64,000 nucleotides of DNA from Sphingomonadales bacterium (GTDB lineage: Bacteria > Pseudomonadota > Alphaproteobacteria > Sphingomonadales > Sphingomonadaceae), in assembly GCA_016707885.1 (NCBI GenBank), contig JADJGU010000001.1, forward strand, positions 558,001 through 622,000, read 5' to 3'. The notes under the pieces were generated by a model. It did not search any database, was not told the origin of the DNA, and saw nothing but the letters and a program-made list of their open reading frames with translations. Made by a program: the position numbers and the translations under genes. Shown in pieces: positions 14,794 to 23,937 of this stretch (position 1 is its first letter; the number at the start of each line of letters is the position of its first letter).

Positions 14794-17064
14794 CTACAAT
14801 CCGCGCGACAATAAGGGGAGTTCCCGTAGTCGAACCCCGGCGGCGGAGAAAAGCGCGTTGGCAATCGCAGGGGCTACGGCGGGCACACCAAGCTCGCTCA
14901 CGCCACCAGGTTCTTCATCGCTGCGGATGAATTCGACTTCAATCTCCGGAATATCAGCAAGAATCGGCAAGTCGATGTCGCGCAACCGGCGCGCAACCGG
15001 AAGGCCGTTTTCATATTCCGTCGCAGATCCCAGCGCCTGTGCGAGGCCAAAGATAATACCGCCTTCAATCTGCTGACGGGCAATTTCCGGATTGATCAGC
15101 CGACCGCAATCTACAGCCGCCGATATGCGGTCAACCCGCACGCCCTGGTCGCCGGTCCGTGCCGAAGCGATGACCGCGATATGGCTGCCATACATCGAAT
15201 GGCAGGCTAGCCCCTTCCCGCTAGCCCCTGCGCCACCATCCCAGCCTGACAGCGTAGCCACCGTCGTCAGGCAACGGGCGAGCCGCGTTTGGCCGACCAG
15301 CATCTGCATCCTGTAGGAAAGCGGTTCGACGCCTGCGGCAGCGGCCAGTTCGTTGATGAAGCTTTCAACAAAAAACGCCGTGTAGCTGTGCGCGTTCCCG
15401 CGCCACAAGCCGGTCGGCAGCGGCAAATCGACCGGGAAATGATCGACCGTCAAATTGGGTATGGCATAAGGTGGCATCGCCCCGTCGATTGCCATTGGAT
15501 CATGAGCATCCGACGTGTCCACAATGGCATCCACCGCGCTATCGCCCTGCAGACGGCGCCATTGTTGCCGCGCTGTCGCTGGAACGGCAATACGGACAGC
15601 CAGTCCTTCAATCCGTCCGCCGCGCCCCATTGCCGCGGTCATACGGGCATGCGCCGGCGGACGCACCGCATCGCGCATGAAATCTTCCGGCCTTGACCAG
15701 ATAAGCTGCACCGGCCGCTCGACATGTTTTGCCAGTACCGCAACTTGAGCGGCAATTTGCGATTCAAGGTTTCGGCCAAAGCTGCCGCCCGCCATCATCT
15801 GAATTATCGCAACAGCGTCAGGCTCGATTCCGATTGCCTTGGCAGCGGCAAGTCGCGCGGATTCGGGCGATTGCGTTGCCAGCCACAAGGTCAACCGCCC
15901 GTTACGATATTCCGCTGTAGCGCTGCGTGTTTCGATCGGCGCGTGCAGTGCGGCCTGCACCGCATATTGGCTTTTGAAAACCCGTGTGCCTGCCGACTTT
16001 TCAAGCGAAGCATCGACCGAGCCGATATCGGCCAGGCGTGCGCCTGGTCCCTTGTTCAGGGCACGCTCCAGTGCCTCGCTGATGCTTGGGCTTTCAGGCA
16101 TTCGGCCTTTGGTCGAAAACACCGGTGCGATCGCATCAAGCGCCTTGTTGGCGGCCCACCAATTGGTGGCAAGCGCTGCCACCCATCTATCGGTGCGCAC
16201 AACATCAACCAGACCCTTGATTCCTGCAGCGCCTACACGATCAATTTCCTTAAGATGCGTATCGCCAATTGGCCCCGCCCGGACTGACGCATAGAGCATG
16301 TCGGGGAGCCGGATGTCGCCGGCAAAATTCGCACTGCCATCAACTTTGGCTGCAACATCGAGTCGCAATACCTCTTTGCCCGAAAGGCCGTTTTGCGGTG
16401 TCGGTCGCAGTGGTACTGGATAGGGCACGTCATATCCCGATGCGTCGGCAACCAGTTCGGCGAATGCGATTTTCTTTTTGCCGAAAAACACAAAGCCGCC
16501 ACCGGTTTCGCAATTCTCCCACTGCGTATCCCACCGTGCGGCGGCGGCCTGGCACAGCATTACGCGCGCCGCGGCACCCGCCATACGGCAAGGCGCTTCG
16601 AACTGGCGAATAGAGGTCGACCCTGCCGTTATCATGAAGCTGTTATTTTCAGCCCAGCCTTGGCTCCAGTCATCGAGCATAGCGCTGCCGGCAATACTGC
16701 CAACAGCGGCGGGTATCATGGCGGAGCGCCATTCCTTGACGAACAATTGATTTGCAAAAAGCGGACTGTTCAACGCTGGCTGGACGGCAACGGTGCGCCA
16801 GTCGGCTCCCAGTTCGCCTGCGACAATTTGCGCGAGCGATGTATAGACACCCTGCCCCATTTCGCTTTGCGGTATGGCAATGGTGATCTTTCCATCTTCA
16901 GCAATTTTCAGCCAGCTGCCAAACACATATTCGCCTTCATCGGCAGACAGATTGGGGCGATATTCGCGCGGCCAGAACTGCCACGCGACCAAGAGGCCGA
17001 CGCCCACACCGCCGCCGATCAAAAGGCTGCGCCGAGACGGCTGAAAGTCCTTATATTTGTTCAA
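14794..17064 (-). CDS. Molybdenum hydroxylase large subunit, isoquinoline 1-oxidoreductase beta-like
   Basis: A 756-residue xanthine-dehydrogenase-family molybdopterin-binding subunit. A twin-arginine-like leader (SRRSLLIGGG and a hydrophobic stretch) suggests periplasmic export. Cofactor segments include SEMGQGVYTSLAQIVAGEL, GGSFGRNLE and, near the C-terminus, GGVSELGVPAVAPAIANAL with the expected catalytic Glu. It starts at a TTG whose sequence overlaps the mrp stop (TTGA); GGAG six bases upstream supports this. The matching [2Fe-2S] small subunit (IorA type) is not adjacent on either side. Substrate unknown: isoquinoline, aldehydes and other N-heterocycles are possible. Confidence 0.87.
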   Translation of the reverse strand: MNKYKDFQPSRRSLLIGGGVGVGLLVAWQFWPREYRPNLSADEGEYVFGSWLKIAEDGKITIAIPQSEMGQGVYTSLAQIVAGELGADWRTVAVQPALNSPLFANQLFVKEWRSAMIPAAVGSIAGSAMLDDWSQGWAENNSFMITAGSTSIRQFEAPCRMAGAAARVMLCQAAAARWDTQWENCETGGGFVFFGKKKIAFAELVADASGYDVPYPVPLRPTPQNGLSGKEVLRLDVAAKVDGSANFAGDIRLPDMLYASVRAGPIGDTHLKEIDRVGAAGIKGLVDVVRTDRWVAALATNWWAANKALDAIAPVFSTKGRMPESPSISEALERALNKGPGARLADIGSVDASLEKSAGTRVFKSQYAVQAALHAPIETRSATAEYRNGRLTLWLATQSPESARLAAAKAIGIEPDAVAIIQMMAGGSFGRNLESQIAAQVAVLAKHVERPVQLIWSRPEDFMRDAVRPPAHARMTAAMGRGGRIEGLAVRIAVPATARQQWRRLQGDSAVDAIVDTSDAHDPMAIDGAMPPYAIPNLTVDHFPVDLPLPTGLWRGNAHSYTAFFVESFINELAAAAGVEPLSYRMQMLVGQTRLARCLTTVATLSGWDGGAGASGKGLACHSMYGSHIAVIASARTGDQGVRVDRISAAVDCGRLINPEIARQQIEGGIIFGLAQALGSATEYENGLPVARRLRDIDLPILADIPEIEVEFIRSDEEPGGVSELGVPAVAPAIANALFSAAGVRLRELPLLSRGL

Positions 17065-18035
17065 CCAGCGCTCCGTTGATTATCGATCCAGGATGCGACC
17101 TGGCCAGCAATCTGGCCGAATGCCTGACCGATAGGACCATCGGTCAACGCAGGAGGCACGCCTTCGTCGCTTGCCGTGCGGATGGATATGTCGAGCGGAA
17201 TGCGCCCCAGAAAAGGAATGCCCAGTTCGCGTGCCGCGGCTTCTGCCCCGCCGATGCCAAATGGATCGCTGACTTCGCCACAATGCGGGCAGACATAGCC
17301 CGCCATATTTTCGACCAGCCCGATTATCGGAACCTTAGCGGTTTCAAAAAAGGCGATCGCACGGGTTGCATCCATCAATGCAAGGTCTTGAGGCGTCGAG
17401 ACAATTACCGCACCGATCGGCTTGTGTTTCTGGATCATCGACAATTGGATGTCGCCTGTCCCCGGCGGCATATCGACAACGATGTCGCGGACGTCACCCC
17501 AGACCGCATCGACCAGTTGCGACAGCGCCTGTCCCGCCATCGGCCCGCGCCACGCGATGGCCTGTCCCGGTGCCGCCAACTGCCCCATCGACAGGAAGGG
17601 AACGCCGCCTGCACCAACCGTTGGGACCAGTTTCTTGCCCTCAGCCTCTGGCTTCACGCCTTCAACGCCCAGCAGCCGCGGCTGTGACGGGCCATAAATG
17701 TCGGCATCGACGAGGCCCGCCGCACGCCCTGCCCTGCGCATCGCGACAGCCAGATTGGTCGACAAGGTCGATTTGCCAACCCCGCCTTTGCCGCTCGCTA
17801 CTGCTATCAACCGGGGCACGATCCGTTCGGCGGTCTGCAATATCCGGATGGCGCAGCCGGGGGCCGCTGCCTCCATCACCCGGTGCAATTCTTGCGCGAG
17901 TTGTTCGCGTTGCTGCGCGCCAAGCCCGGCGACATCGAGCACCAGCGAAACCTTGTCGTCTGCAAGCTTGAGCCCGCTTGCCCGTTCCCCTGCAATCTGT
18001 TCGATTGCGGACTGGATTTTTTGAACATCAACCAT
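17061..18035 (-). CDS. mrp: Mrp/ApbC-type iron-sulfur cluster carrier ATPase
   Basis: A 324-residue protein with an N-terminal DUF59-like segment and a MinD/Mrp-type P-loop domain. ASGKGGVGKST is the deviant Walker A motif, DADIYGPSQP and DMPPGTGD are Mrp signatures, and CPHCGE supplies the two cysteines that bridge an Fe-S cluster in the dimer. The gene begins at ATG 18035 (MVDVQKIQ); the frame is open much further upstream but that part lies antisense to hflK. Its stop overlaps the start of the molybdenum hydroxylase subunit. Confidence 0.95.
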   Translation of the reverse strand: MVDVQKIQSAIEQIAGERASGLKLADDKVSLVLDVAGLGAQQREQLAQELHRVMEAAAPGCAIRILQTAERIVPRLIAVASGKGGVGKSTLSTNLAVAMRRAGRAAGLVDADIYGPSQPRLLGVEGVKPEAEGKKLVPTVGAGGVPFLSMGQLAAPGQAIAWRGPMAGQALSQLVDAVWGDVRDIVVDMPPGTGDIQLSMIQKHKPIGAVIVSTPQDLALMDATRAIAFFETAKVPIIGLVENMAGYVCPHCGEVSDPFGIGGAEAAARELGIPFLGRIPLDISIRTASDEGVPPALTDGPIGQAFGQIAGQVASWIDNQRSAG

Positions 18036-18143
18036 CGCTGACCGAATAGAATCAGATTTTCGGGAATGACACTGTTTTTCTCGAAAAGGCGTTCCTATAT
18101 GTCGAACATGATGAAAAACGAGGAAGGGGGAGCAGCCCGGCCG

Positions 18144-19250
18144 ATGAGTAACGAAGGCAAGGGGCCATGGGACGCTCCAGACAATGGCGACACCAAGGGT
18201 CAGGGCGGAACGCCTCGACCCACATCGGCTAATGGTGGAAACGGCAATGATGCCCAACCCTCCAGCCCGTGGGAACCCGGCCCGCAGCGCAACACAAATG
18301 CGCGCGGCCCATCGCTTGAAGATCTTTTCCGCCGTAAGGCTGGTGGCGGCGGAGGCGGCTTCGGTGGCCTTCCGCAGCGCCCCGATGGCAAGAGCTGGTG
18401 GCCGCTTGTTGCAGGCGGTCTGGTTGCAATCTGGCTGCTCTGGACCAGCGTTCACCGCATCGGTCCGGAACAGGAAGGCGTCGTCACCCTGTTCGGCAGC
18501 TATTCGCGCACGGTACAACCCGGTATCGCGCTGACCCTGCCCGCCCCGGTCGAGCGGCTTGAAAAGGTCGATACGCAGCAAATTCGCACCACCTCCATCG
18601 GTTCGGTTCGGGCGAATGCGGAAAATCTGGTACTGACCAAGGACCAGAATCTGGTCGACATGGCCTATGATATCCGCTGGTCGATCAAGGATCCGGAACT
18701 GTATCTGTTCCAGCTCGACCAGCCTGATACCAGTGTGCAGGAAGTTGCCGAAAGCGCCATGCGTGCGGCGGTAGCCAATTTTAATCTCATTCAGGCAATT
18801 GGTGGCAGCCGGTCCGAAATCGAAGCGCAGGTGCGCCAGCGGATGCAGGCAATTCTCGACGAATATCGTTCCGGCGTGATGGTCCGCAGCATTTCGATCC
18901 GCGAATCCGACCCACCCGCAGAGGTCAATGACGCCTTCCGTGAAGTGAACGCGTCGCAGCAGCGCCGCGAAAGCTATTTGAACGACGCCCGCGCCTATGC
19001 CAGCCGCGTGACCGAGCTGGCGCTGGGTGAAACGGCCGAATTCGACAAGATCTACGAACAATATAAAACAGCGCCCGAAGTGACGCGGCGTCGTATCTAT
19101 TATGAAACCATGGAGCAGGTGCTGAGCAAGGTCGACAAGACCATCGTCGAAAGCGGGAGTGTGACCCCCTATCTGCCGCTGCCCGAAATTCAGCGCCGTG
19201 CGGCGTCAGCCGCGACCGATACCGTGACCGTAACGGGGAAGAAGCAATGA
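18144..19250 (+). CDS. hflK: FtsH protease modulator HflK
   Basis: A 368-residue SPFH/band-7 protein from ATG 18144 (MSNEGKGPWD); upstream ATGs at 18099 and 18066 are alternatives, but 18144 has a GGGGGAG site and gives the usual HflK N-terminus. A Gly/Pro/Asn-rich cytoplasmic tail is followed by one membrane segment (WWPLVAGGLVAIWLLW) and the periplasmic SPFH domain (VRANAENLVLTKDQNLVDM). HflK and HflC form a large membrane cage around FtsH and control its access to substrates. The gene overlaps hflC by 4 bases. It is divergent from mrp. Confidence 0.95.
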   Translation: MSNEGKGPWDAPDNGDTKGQGGTPRPTSANGGNGNDAQPSSPWEPGPQRNTNARGPSLEDLFRRKAGGGGGGFGGLPQRPDGKSWWPLVAGGLVAIWLLWTSVHRIGPEQEGVVTLFGSYSRTVQPGIALTLPAPVERLEKVDTQQIRTTSIGSVRANAENLVLTKDQNLVDMAYDIRWSIKDPELYLFQLDQPDTSVQEVAESAMRAAVANFNLIQAIGGSRSEIEAQVRQRMQAILDEYRSGVMVRSISIRESDPPAEVNDAFREVNASQQRRESYLNDARAYASRVTELALGETAEFDKIYEQYKTAPEVTRRRIYYETMEQVLSKVDKTIVESGSVTPYLPLPEIQRRAASAATDTVTVTGKKQ

Positions 19251-20107
19251 GCCGAACATTCCTCCAAAACCCCCTTGCCCTTGGTCTCAGTGGCCTTGCG
19301 GCGCTCGTATTGCTTGGGATGTCGGTTTCGGTCGTTCCTGAAACGAAGCAAGTCATCATCAGCAGCTATGGCCAAGTGATGCGCGTCCGAAACGCATATG
19401 ATCCAAAGCAACAATTTGGAAACACCGGGGCTGGTTTGGTATGGCGCATTCCGCTCGTAGAACAGGTCCAATTTGTGGACAAAAGGGTCCTGAGCGTTGA
19501 AATGGAACGTCAGGAAGTTTTGTCTACAGATCAATTGCGCTTGCAAGTGGATGCATTTGCACGATTTCGGGTGACCCAGCCTGCCCTCATGTACCGCACC
19601 ATTCGCACCGAAGACCGGTTGCGCGAACAGCTCCGGACAATCCTCGGCTCTTCGCTCCGGAACGAACTGGGTCGTCGCTCCTTTGCGACCATGCTCAGCC
19701 CCGAACGCGGCGAGGTGATGGAAAATGTCCAGAAATCACTTAACCGCGAAGCTCGCAAATATGGTGCGGAAATCATCGATGTGCGCATCAAGCGCGCCGA
19801 TCTACCCGATGGCGCGCCGCTCAAATCCGCATTCCAGCGGATGCGCAGCGCGCGTCAGCAGGAAGCAATCGCGATCGATGCCGAAGGGCAGAAGGAAGCG
19901 CAAATCATTCGCGCCAATGCCGAAGCCGAAGCAGCACGCATTTATGCCGCGAGTTATGGCAAGGATCCGGAATTCTACGATTTCTATCGCGGAATGCAGT
20001 CCTATCGCCGCACCTTTGTTCAGGAAGGCCAGGATGGCGCAGGCAAGACAACGTTCGTGCTGTCGCCAAATAATGATTATTTGAGGAAATTTCGTGAAGG
20101 CCGCTGA
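19247..20107 (+). CDS. hflC: FtsH protease modulator HflC
   Basis: A 286-residue SPFH protein with one N-terminal membrane anchor (LGLSGLAALVLLGMSVSVV) and the conserved HflC pattern VYARFRVTQPALMYRTI-like, here FARFRVTQPALMYR, plus IKRADLPDGAPLKSAFQRM and a coiled-coil rich in Glu and Ala. It starts at ATG 19247 inside the hflK stop (ATGA), giving strict coupling with its partner. Works in the inner membrane with HflK. Confidence 0.96.
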   Translation: MSRTFLQNPLALGLSGLAALVLLGMSVSVVPETKQVIISSYGQVMRVRNAYDPKQQFGNTGAGLVWRIPLVEQVQFVDKRVLSVEMERQEVLSTDQLRLQVDAFARFRVTQPALMYRTIRTEDRLREQLRTILGSSLRNELGRRSFATMLSPERGEVMENVQKSLNREARKYGAEIIDVRIKRADLPDGAPLKSAFQRMRSARQQEAIAIDAEGQKEAQIIRANAEAEAARIYAASYGKDPEFYDFYRGMQSYRRTFVQEGQDGAGKTTFVLSPNNDYLRKFREGR

Positions 20108-20246
20108 GTAAGTGACGTTCGTCGAAGCCGGTTTGCCGTTTGCATGACCCAAACCGGGGGACGACAATTGTTCAATTGGCGTTCATTAATATATCGCAAG
20201 GACGACCGGGTTTAGTCCGGAAAAGTCCGGCAATGAATGAAGAGGA

Positions 20247-21746
20247 ATGACTATCGTGCGTTATGCTTATGGAGTTACTGCTCTGCTTCTGCTTTCGGGC
20301 AGCGCCTTTGCGCTTTCGACCGGAAACCCGAGGCCGGTTCCCGCTCCCGGTGCCGTTACGATTGCACAATCAGGCCTTGCCCCGCGCGGTGCGCCGAACA
20401 GCTTCGCTGATCTGGCAGCCCAGCTGCAGCCCGCCGTGGTCAATATCGCAACGAAGCAGAAGGTTCAGGTTGCCACCAGCTTCAACCCCTTCACTGGCGA
20501 ACGCCGCCCAGTCACGCAGGAGCAGCAGAGCGGTGGTTCGGGCTTTTTCATCAGCGCCGACGGTCTGATCGTCACCAACAACCATGTGATTGCAGGTGGT
20601 CCGAAGGGAGACGCGGTCGATGAAGTCAACGTCACCCTGTTTGACGGACGCGAATTCAAGGCTGAAATCATTGGTCGCGACGCGACATCGGACCTCGCTC
20701 TGCTCAAGGTCAAGGTGACCGGCGTTCCCTTCGTCGAAATGCAGACGTCGGAAAGCAATCGCGTTGGTGACTGGGTGATTGCCATCGGCAACCCGCTTGG
20801 CCTTGGCAGCACAGTCACCGCCGGCATCATTTCAGCCCTGCAGCGCAACATTGGCGCAGGCGGTGCCTATGACCGCTTCATCCAGACCGACACCGCGATT
20901 AACCCCGGCAATTCGGGTGGCCCGCTGTTCAACCTCGACGGCAAGGTTATCGGGATCAACAACCGCCTGATTTCGCCTGTTGGTGCCAATATCGGTGTCG
21001 GTTTTGCTATCCCCGCCGAAGAAGCCATTCCCGTCATCGATTCGTTGCGCAAGGGCGTCCGTCCCGAGCGTGGCTATCTGGGCATTGGTATCCAGCCAGT
21101 GGGTGCCGACATGGCCGATGCCCTGGGCATCGACAAGAATAAGGGCGAATTCGTCACCCGCATCGTCAAGGATGAAGCCGCCGACAAGGCTGGCCTGAAA
21201 GAGGGCGACATTGTTCTGAAGGTCAATGGCCGTGACGTGACCCCCGACGACACGCTGTCCTACATTGTCGCCAACATCAAACCCGGCACCAAAATCCCGC
21301 TCGATATTCTGCGCGAGGGCAAGCCGATGCGGATTACCGCAACCGTTGGCACACGCCCGACCGAAGAGAAACTGGCGCAAAGCAATTTCGATCCGGACGA
21401 AAACAAGGATTTCGACCAGCAGGGCGATGATGCCGATACCAAGGCCATCCGTGACGCACTGGGCGTAAGCGTCATCCCCCTCGACCCCGAAATCGCCCGC
21501 CAGTTGGGCATGGGCACCGATATCAAGGGTGTCGTCGTCGACATTCCGGGCGCAGGCTCGGCGGCCCAGGCCGGAATCCGGCGCGGCGATGTGATCGTCT
21601 CGGTCAACTATAAGGCTGTGACCACCACCGCGCAGTTTGCCGCTGCGGTCAGCGAGGCCAAAAAGGCCGGTCGCAGCGCAGTGCTCCTCGGCGTCAAGCG
21701 TCGCGGCGCGCCGACACAATATGCCACGGTGCGGCTAGACGACTGA
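20247..21746 (+). CDS. Do/DegP-family periplasmic serine protease with two PDZ domains
   Basis: A 499-residue envelope quality-control protease. Signal peptide (VRYAYGVTALLLLSGSAFA), trypsin-like domain with His113 (VTNNHV), Asp149 (SDLALL) and Ser223 (NPGNSGGPL), then PDZ1 (from RGYLGIGIQPV) and PDZ2 (from about residue 405, LGVSVIPLDPEIARQLG). The length and domain order match DegP/MucD. ATG 20247 follows AAGAGGA. Placed after hflKC with a 139-base spacer holding its own promoter, it forms a membrane and envelope proteolysis neighbourhood. Confidence 0.95.
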   Translation: MTIVRYAYGVTALLLLSGSAFALSTGNPRPVPAPGAVTIAQSGLAPRGAPNSFADLAAQLQPAVVNIATKQKVQVATSFNPFTGERRPVTQEQQSGGSGFFISADGLIVTNNHVIAGGPKGDAVDEVNVTLFDGREFKAEIIGRDATSDLALLKVKVTGVPFVEMQTSESNRVGDWVIAIGNPLGLGSTVTAGIISALQRNIGAGGAYDRFIQTDTAINPGNSGGPLFNLDGKVIGINNRLISPVGANIGVGFAIPAEEAIPVIDSLRKGVRPERGYLGIGIQPVGADMADALGIDKNKGEFVTRIVKDEAADKAGLKEGDIVLKVNGRDVTPDDTLSYIVANIKPGTKIPLDILREGKPMRITATVGTRPTEEKLAQSNFDPDENKDFDQQGDDADTKAIRDALGVSVIPLDPEIARQLGMGTDIKGVVVDIPGAGSAAQAGIRRGDVIVSVNYKAVTTTAQFAAAVSEAKKAGRSAVLLGVKRRGAPTQYATVRLDD

Positions 21747-21788
21747 TCCCGCTACCAACCGATCCTAAGGGGTGTTAGTGAGTGTCAC

Positions 21789-22997
21789 ATGACGCTGACA
21801 GACACCCCTTGGCGTGAAGACGCCGAAAACCTCCTACCCGATCTGGTTGAACTCCGCCGCGCGATCCATCGCGAGCCTGAGCTTGGCCTGCAAAACCCGA
21901 AAACACTGGCGAAGATTAAGCTCGCCCTTGCCGGGCTTCCGCTCGAGTTTCGCGAAGGGCCGTCGACGACTGGCTTGCTGGCCATATTGCGCGGTCCTTC
22001 CAATGGTCGCACCGTGTTGCTGCGCGGCGATATGGACGCGCTTCCGCTGCACGAGGATACCGGGCTCGACTTTGCCTCTGAAACTACTGGCGCGATGCAC
22101 GCCTGCGGGCATGACACCCATGTTGCCATGCTGGTGGGTGCCGCAAAGATGCTCTGCAAGCGACAGGAGCAGCTGACCGGCACCGTCTATTTCATGTTCC
22201 AGCCGGGTGAAGAGGGCCATCATGGTGCGCGCTTCATGCTCGACGATGGCTTGCTTGATCCGTTGCCCGACGCGGCCTTTGCCCTTCATATCATGCCCAA
22301 CGCGCCGCACGGTATTTTCACCGGCCGCGCCGGGCCGCTGCTTGCCTCATCCGACGTCTTGTCGATCAAGATCACCGGCAAGGGCGGCCATGCATCTATG
22401 CCGCATGACGCAGTCGACCCGATCCCTGTCGCGTGCGAGATTGTTTCCGCCATCCAGACGATGGTGACGCGCAAGGTTTCGGTATTCGATCCCGCCGTCA
22501 TCACCATCGCCAAGATTGAGGCGGGGACGACCAACAACATCATTCCCGAAACCGCGAACCTGCTCGGCACCATCCGCACGCTTAGCTCGCGCCGTCGAGC
22601 GATGGTCGCTGAAGAGCTTCACCGCCTCGCCCCCGGCATTGCCGCCGCGCATGGCTGCGAGGCGCAGGTACATATCGAACAGGGCTTTCCGGTCACCCTG
22701 TGTGACGACCGCGCCGTGCGGTTCGGGCAAGAAGTGGTCGAGGCCACTTTCGGCGCCGAAGGCTGGAAAACACTCGACGCGCCGATCATGGGCGCGGAGG
22801 ATTTCGCCTATGTGCTCGAAAAAGTGCCGGGGGCGATGTTCTTCCTCGGCGCCAGCCATGAAGGCGATGACTGGCGGCAATGTTGCGGCCTGCATTCAAA
22901 CCGCATGGTACTCGACGAAAGCGTGATGGCCAAGGGCGCTGCACTCCACGCCGCCATCGCCGAACGCTTCCTTGCCGACGGTTTCGACGCCAGCTAA
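21789..22997 (+). CDS. M20-family amidohydrolase (hippurate hydrolase / N-acyl amino acid hydrolase type)
   Basis: A 402-residue metal-dependent amidohydrolase. LRRAIHREPELGLQ at the N-terminus, the metal motif HACGHDTHVAMLVG and PGEEGHHGARFMLDDG are M20D signatures; GKGGHASMPHDAVDPI marks the dimerisation domain, and IMGAEDFAYVLEKVPGAMFFLG the C-terminal metal site. Substrates in this family include hippurate and N-acyl or IAA-amino acids; the exact one cannot be told. No signal peptide is seen, so it is cytoplasmic. Confidence 0.92.
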   Translation: MTLTDTPWREDAENLLPDLVELRRAIHREPELGLQNPKTLAKIKLALAGLPLEFREGPSTTGLLAILRGPSNGRTVLLRGDMDALPLHEDTGLDFASETTGAMHACGHDTHVAMLVGAAKMLCKRQEQLTGTVYFMFQPGEEGHHGARFMLDDGLLDPLPDAAFALHIMPNAPHGIFTGRAGPLLASSDVLSIKITGKGGHASMPHDAVDPIPVACEIVSAIQTMVTRKVSVFDPAVITIAKIEAGTTNNIIPETANLLGTIRTLSSRRRAMVAEELHRLAPGIAAAHGCEAQVHIEQGFPVTLCDDRAVRFGQEVVEATFGAEGWKTLDAPIMGAEDFAYVLEKVPGAMFFLGASHEGDDWRQCCGLHSNRMVLDESVMAKGAALHAAIAERFLADGFDAS

Positions 22998-23031
22998 CAA
23001 AGCCATTGCATCAGTAACTCAGGGGAAATCC

Positions 23032-23937
23032 ATGCCATCCGGTCTCGCCGCGCTTCTCGACGATATCGCCACCATTGCCAAAGTTGCGGCCGCATCGGTC
23101 GATGACGTTGCCGCCGCTGCGGGCAAGGCAGGCAGCAAGGCTGCCGGTGTGGTGATCGACGATACTGCGGTCACCCCGCAATATGTCACCGGATTCACCC
23201 CGGATCGCGAACTGCCAATCATCTGGCGCATCGCCAAGGGATCGCTGTTCAACAAGATCATCATCATCCTGCCGGTGGCGTTGCTGCTCAGTTTCTTCCT
23301 GCCATGGGCGATAACCCCGCTGCTGATGCTTGGTGGTGCATTCCTCTGCTTTGAAGGGGCCGAAAAAGTCCTCGAAAAACTGATGCCACATGAGGAAGAG
23401 ACGCTTGCCGAGGAATTTGCCGAAGTCTGCAGCAAGACGCATGAAGAGAATATGGTAAAGGGCGCGGTGCGCACCGACTTCATCCTCTCCGCCGAAATCA
23501 TGGCGATTGCCTTGAACGAAGTGAAAGGCCTCGCCGAAACTTCAATCTGGCTGGAGGCTGCTGTATTGGCGCTGGTTGCATTGGTGATTACTATCGCGGT
23601 TTATGGTGTGGTCGGCTTCATCGTGAAGATGGACGATATCGGCCTGCACATGGCGCAACGCGAAAATGGCGCGACACAGGCGCTGGGCCGTGGTCTGGTC
23701 AAGGGCATGCCCAAGTTGATGACTTTACTGTCTGTCGTTGGCACCGCAGCAATGCTTTGGGTCGGCGGCCAGATCATCGTCCACGGCTTTGGCCTGCACC
23801 CGGCAGAATGGTTCGGCCTGCACGAAGGTGCGCTGGCATGGATAGTGGATGCAGGGCTATCCGGGGTCGCAGGGTTGGCAATTGGTGCCGCCATCGTCGG
23901 TGTGCACCATTTGTGGGCAGCGCGGAAAAAGGCCTAA
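23032..23937 (+). CDS. DUF808 (YedI-like) inner-membrane protein
   Basis: A 301-residue protein with the family start MPSGLAALLDDIATIAKVAAASVDDVAAAAGKA in a non-membrane N-terminus, followed by about five membrane helices (for example IIIILPVALLLSFFLPWAI, AAVLALVALVITIAVYGVVG). The start at 23032 follows AGGGGAAA. The family is widespread and has no defined role. It ends in a 4-base convergent overlap with nadB. Confidence 0.9.
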   Translation: MPSGLAALLDDIATIAKVAAASVDDVAAAAGKAGSKAAGVVIDDTAVTPQYVTGFTPDRELPIIWRIAKGSLFNKIIIILPVALLLSFFLPWAITPLLMLGGAFLCFEGAEKVLEKLMPHEEETLAEEFAEVCSKTHEENMVKGAVRTDFILSAEIMAIALNEVKGLAETSIWLEAAVLALVALVITIAVYGVVGFIVKMDDIGLHMAQRENGATQALGRGLVKGMPKLMTLLSVVGTAAMLWVGGQIIVHGFGLHPAEWFGLHEGALAWIVDAGLSGVAGLAIGAAIVGVHHLWAARKKA

